DNA of 64,000 nucleotides from JBBDMC01 sp963775235 (GTDB lineage: Bacteria; Pseudomonadota; Alphaproteobacteria; Rhizobiales; Kaistiaceae), in contig CAVZHY010000004.1 in assembly GCA_963775235.1 (NCBI GenBank), forward strand, positions 186,001 to 250,000, in the 5' to 3' direction. Shown here piece after piece: positions 61,902 to 64,000 of the stretch. A program made the position numbers and the translations under genes. The notes under the pieces were generated by a model, which saw only the letters and a program-made list of their open reading frames with translations, did no database searches and was not told where the DNA came from. Positions within the stretch are counted from its first letter, which is position 1. Each line of letters opens with the position of its first letter.

Positions 61902-63311
61902 CTAGAGTAAGCTTCCCTGCGAATCGTCGTCGCGGACCCGCCGCCTGCGGCGGGGCGGCGCCGCCCCGCTTGCGATGGCGCTAACGTGCCCGTCCTGGAA
62001 TTCGACGTCGAGCACCGTTCCTGTAGGGGCCATCGTTGCCGAGCGCACCGGGATGCCTTCGGCGTCGCTGACCAGCGCAAACCCCCGCGCGAGCACGCTG
62101 CGGTAGGAAACCGCCTCCAGCAGGCGATCGCCGGCCGAAAGCCGTGTTCGGGCCCGCTCGACCCGCCGATGCGCTGCAGTCGTGCTGCGGCCGGCCAGCG
62201 TGGATAGCCGTTCCCGGGCCCGTGCCGTCAGCCGGTCGAGGCCGGCAAGGGAGAGCCGGCCGGCCGCACGTGCGAATTGGGTTCGGTGCGCGCGCGCGTT
62301 GGCGAGGAGCGCCAGACCGATCCGGTTGGCAAGTTCGTCGAACATGCGCCGCGGCATGGCAAAGAGGTCGTCGGCCCGCGGCATGGAGCGCGACGCTGCC
62401 CGCAGTTCCCGCTGGCCCGCTTCGACGCGCCTTAGGGCGGCGGCCGTCAGTCGCCCGCCAAGCTGATCGACGTTCGCGATCAGTTCGGACCGTACGGGCA
62501 CCGCCATTTCGGCTGCAGCCGTCGGTGTCGGCGCCCGCCGATCGGCCGCGAGATCGATGAGGGTGAAGTCGGTCTCGTGACCGACCGCCGCGATGAGCGG
62601 GATAGTGGAATTCGCGGCCGCCCTGACAACGATCTCCTCATTGAAACTCCACAGGTCCTCCAGGCTGCCGCCGCCGCGTGCCACGATCAGGAGATCCGGC
62701 CGCGGGAACCGTCCGCCGGATCCGAGCCGGTTGAGGCCGTCGATGGCGGCAGCCACCTCTGCCGCCGAAGTCTCGCCCTGCACGCGTACTGGCCATACGA
62801 TTACCCGCGTCGGGAAGCGGTCGGCGAGCCGGTGGAGAATGTCGCGGATGACCGCACCGGTGGGCGAGGTGACAACGCCGATGACGCGCGGCAGGTAGGG
62901 AAGGGGGATCTTGCGGGCGTCGCCGAACAGGCCCTCGGCCGCCAGCGCCTTGCGCCGCCTGTCGAGCAGCGCCATCAGCGCGCCGACACCGGCCGGCTCC
63001 AGCGCGTCGATGACGATCTGATATTTCGATTGCCCGGGGAAGGTCGTGAGCCGGCCGGTGGCGATCACCTCGACGCCTTCCTCGGGCCTGAACTTCAGCC
63101 GCGGGACCGTTGTGCGCCACACCACCGCCTCCATCCGCGCCTTGTCATCCTTGAGCGTGAAATAGCAGTGCCCGGAAGCGTGAGCGCCGCGGAAGCCCGA
63201 GATCTCGCCGCGCACACGGACATAGCCGAAGGCATCCTCCACCGTGCGTTTCACGGCGGCCGAGATTTCCGAGACGGTGTATTCGGCGATGTTGGCGTTG
63301 GGAGTGACCAT
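61902..63311 (-). CDS. xseA: Exodeoxyribonuclease VII large subunit
   Basis: 469 aa. The N-terminal OB fold spans about 10-110 (YTVSEISAAVKRTVEDAFGYVRVRGEISGF, HCYFTLKDDKARMEAVVW). The catalytic part has VTSPTGAVIRDILHRL, VARGGGSLEDLWSFNEE and GHETDFTLIDLAADRRAPTPTAAAE. A long coiled-coil region follows before a second beta segment. With XseB it degrades single-stranded DNA in repair. It is divergent from rsmE over 91 bp. xseB is not in the window. Confidence 0.95.
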   Translation of the reverse strand: MVTPNANIAEYTVSEISAAVKRTVEDAFGYVRVRGEISGFRGAHASGHCYFTLKDDKARMEAVVWRTTVPRLKFRPEEGVEVIATGRLTTFPGQSKYQIVIDALEPAGVGALMALLDRRRKALAAEGLFGDARKIPLPYLPRVIGVVTSPTGAVIRDILHRLADRFPTRVIVWPVRVQGETSAAEVAAAIDGLNRLGSGGRFPRPDLLIVARGGGSLEDLWSFNEEIVVRAAANSTIPLIAAVGHETDFTLIDLAADRRAPTPTAAAEMAVPVRSELIANVDQLGGRLTAAALRRVEAGQRELRAASRSMPRADDLFAMPRRMFDELANRIGLALLANARAHRTQFARAAGRLSLAGLDRLTARARERLSTLAGRSTTAAHRRVERARTRLSAGDRLLEAVSYRSVLARGFALVSDAEGIPVRSATMAPTGTVLDVEFQDGHVSAIASGAAPPRRRRRVRDDDSQGSLL

Positions 63312-63402
63312 GATGCCAAGCCCTGCCCGCTGGGCCTTCGGCGGTCAAGCCCCGTGCCGATGGGCCTTGCCGCGCATGGTGCTTCGGCCTATCGCGAATG
63401 TG

Positions 63403-64000
63403 ATGACCGGCTTCGATTTCCGCGCTCCGCGCCTGTTCGCTCACGTCCCGCTGGCCCCCGGTGCCCGTGTTGAACTCGACCGCGGACAGATCAATCATCT
63501 TGTCAATGTCTTGCGCATGAGGGTCGGCGACGGGGTGCTGGTCTTCAACGGCCGCGACGGAGAATGGACAGCACGTCTGGTCGCTGAGGGCCGTAAGAGC
63601 TGGTATCTGGAAGCCGGCGTGCCCGCGCGACCGCAGCCGCTGGCGCCCGATCTCCACTACCTTTTCGCGCCATTGAAACAGGCCCGCCTGGATTACCTGG
63701 TGCAGAAGGCGGTCGAGATGGGGGTGGGGCGCCTCCGTCCGGTCATCACCCGCCACGGACAGGTCGCCCGCCTCAATCGCGCCCGCGCCGAGGCCAACGC
63801 CATCGAGGCGGCGGAGCAGTGCGGCATCCTGTCGATTCCCGTCATCGACGAGCCGGCGCCGCTGGCGACTTTGCTCGACGGCTGGGACAAGGCCGAGCAT
63901 GCCCGGCGTATCATCTTCTGCGATGAGGGCGAGGGGCGCGCCGACCCGTTGGCGGTCCTAAGAGCACTGCAGCCGTCGCCGCTCGCCGTCCTTGTCGGCC
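63403..64000 (+). CDS. rsmE: 16S rRNA (uracil-1498-N3)-methyltransferase RsmE, 3' end outside window
   Basis: 199 codons visible, no stop before the window end. The N-terminal PUA-like part reads FDFRAPRLFAHVPLAPGARVELD and INHLVNVLRMRVGDGVLVFNG. The SPOUT domain begins APLKQARLDYLVQKAVEMGVGRLRPVITRHGQ, with EAAEQCG typical of RsmE. It methylates U1498 of 16S rRNA. The start at 63403 (MTGFDFRAP) is the family-like one; GTG at 63400 and ATG at 63376 are in frame too. Confidence 0.9.
   Translation, partial: MTGFDFRAPRLFAHVPLAPGARVELDRGQINHLVNVLRMRVGDGVLVFNGRDGEWTARLVAEGRKSWYLEAGVPARPQPLAPDLHYLFAPLKQARLDYLVQKAVEMGVGRLRPVITRHGQVARLNRARAEANAIEAAEQCGILSIPVIDEPAPLATLLDGWDKAEHARRIIFCDEGEGRADPLAVLRALQPSPLAVLVG

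Noticed and set aside
62296..62312. Further copy of the 40-bp unit core (GGCGAGGAGCGCC) within xseA
   Set aside because: Only the 13-bp core matches, it is inside conserved coding sequence, and the flanks differ; chance in GC-rich DNA.
62577..63473. 298-residue plus-strand frame over xseA and rsmE start
   Set aside because: Antisense shadow of xseA; the rsmE frame is different and recognisable.

Overview
The window is a high-GC chromosomal segment from an alphaproteobacterium, most probably of the order Hyphomicrobiales (Rhizobiales). The evidence is the gene content: a complete aglEFG-K-A alpha-glucoside operon, the CysG/DUF2849/CysI/CysH/DUF934 sulfite-reduction operon, a PdhS-like cell-cycle kinase preceded by a CtrA box, a phasin, EcfG-type stress promoters, and a tRNA-His with the alphaproteobacterial features (no G-1, A73). 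There are no phages, insertion sequences, rRNA genes or CRISPR arrays.

Layout. 1-3.4 kb: 5' part of an alpha-2-macroglobulin-like gene, broken by about ten frame changes. 3.5-9.2 kb: urtABCDE urea transporter behind a near-consensus sigma-54 promoter. 9.4-15.9 kb: aglE-F-G-K-A (alpha-glucoside uptake and hydrolysis). 16-21 kb: cysG, DUF2849, cysI, cysH, DUF934 (siroheme and assimilatory sulfite reduction), with seven 40-bp tandem repeats filling the DUF2849-cysI gap. 21-23.6 kb: zwf and a divergent SMP-30 lactonase. 23.7-25.2 kb: MATE efflux pump. 25.2-31.1 kb: CecR-YbhGFSR type efflux operon with a double palindromic operator. 31.2-32.9 kb: 14-TM MFS exporter. 33-40.7 kb: polyamine module, with puuB-like/cupin/puuA-like genes on the minus strand and potFGHI on the plus strand. 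40.7-43.1 kb: ECF sigma / anti-sigma / periplasmic Metal_resist protein / secreted EF-hand protein, resembling CnrHYX. 43.1-47.8 kb: AsmA, acetoacetyl-CoA synthetase, exported isochorismatase-fold protein. 47.9-51.9 kb: PdhS-like kinase, phasin with operator, tRNA-His. 52.1-54.4 kb: cysteine synthase and aminotransferase. 54.7-59 kb: small proteins, two with EcfG promoters, then a sensor-less histidine kinase overlapping an REC-GGDEF-EAL gene. 59-64 kb: secreted hypothetical, small conserved protein, cytochrome c, GNAT, conserved hypothetical, xseA, and the start of rsmE.

How it fits together. Much of the window concerns nutrient import and assimilation: urea and polyamine nitrogen, alpha-glucosides feeding G6P dehydrogenase, sulfate to cysteine, and PHB turnover (phasin plus acetoacetyl-CoA synthetase). 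It also carries stress and envelope functions. The most notable non-gene signals are the 40-bp array; a palindromic element inserted in frame in the PuuB-like gene; a perfect intercistronic hairpin directly after the substrate-binding-protein gene in all three ABC operons; the CecR double operator; a CtrA box before pdhS; and two EcfG promoters that expose tiny genes. Single-base frame breaks in urtB, cysH and the PdhS-like gene, and the cluster in the first gene, look more like sequence errors than decay.
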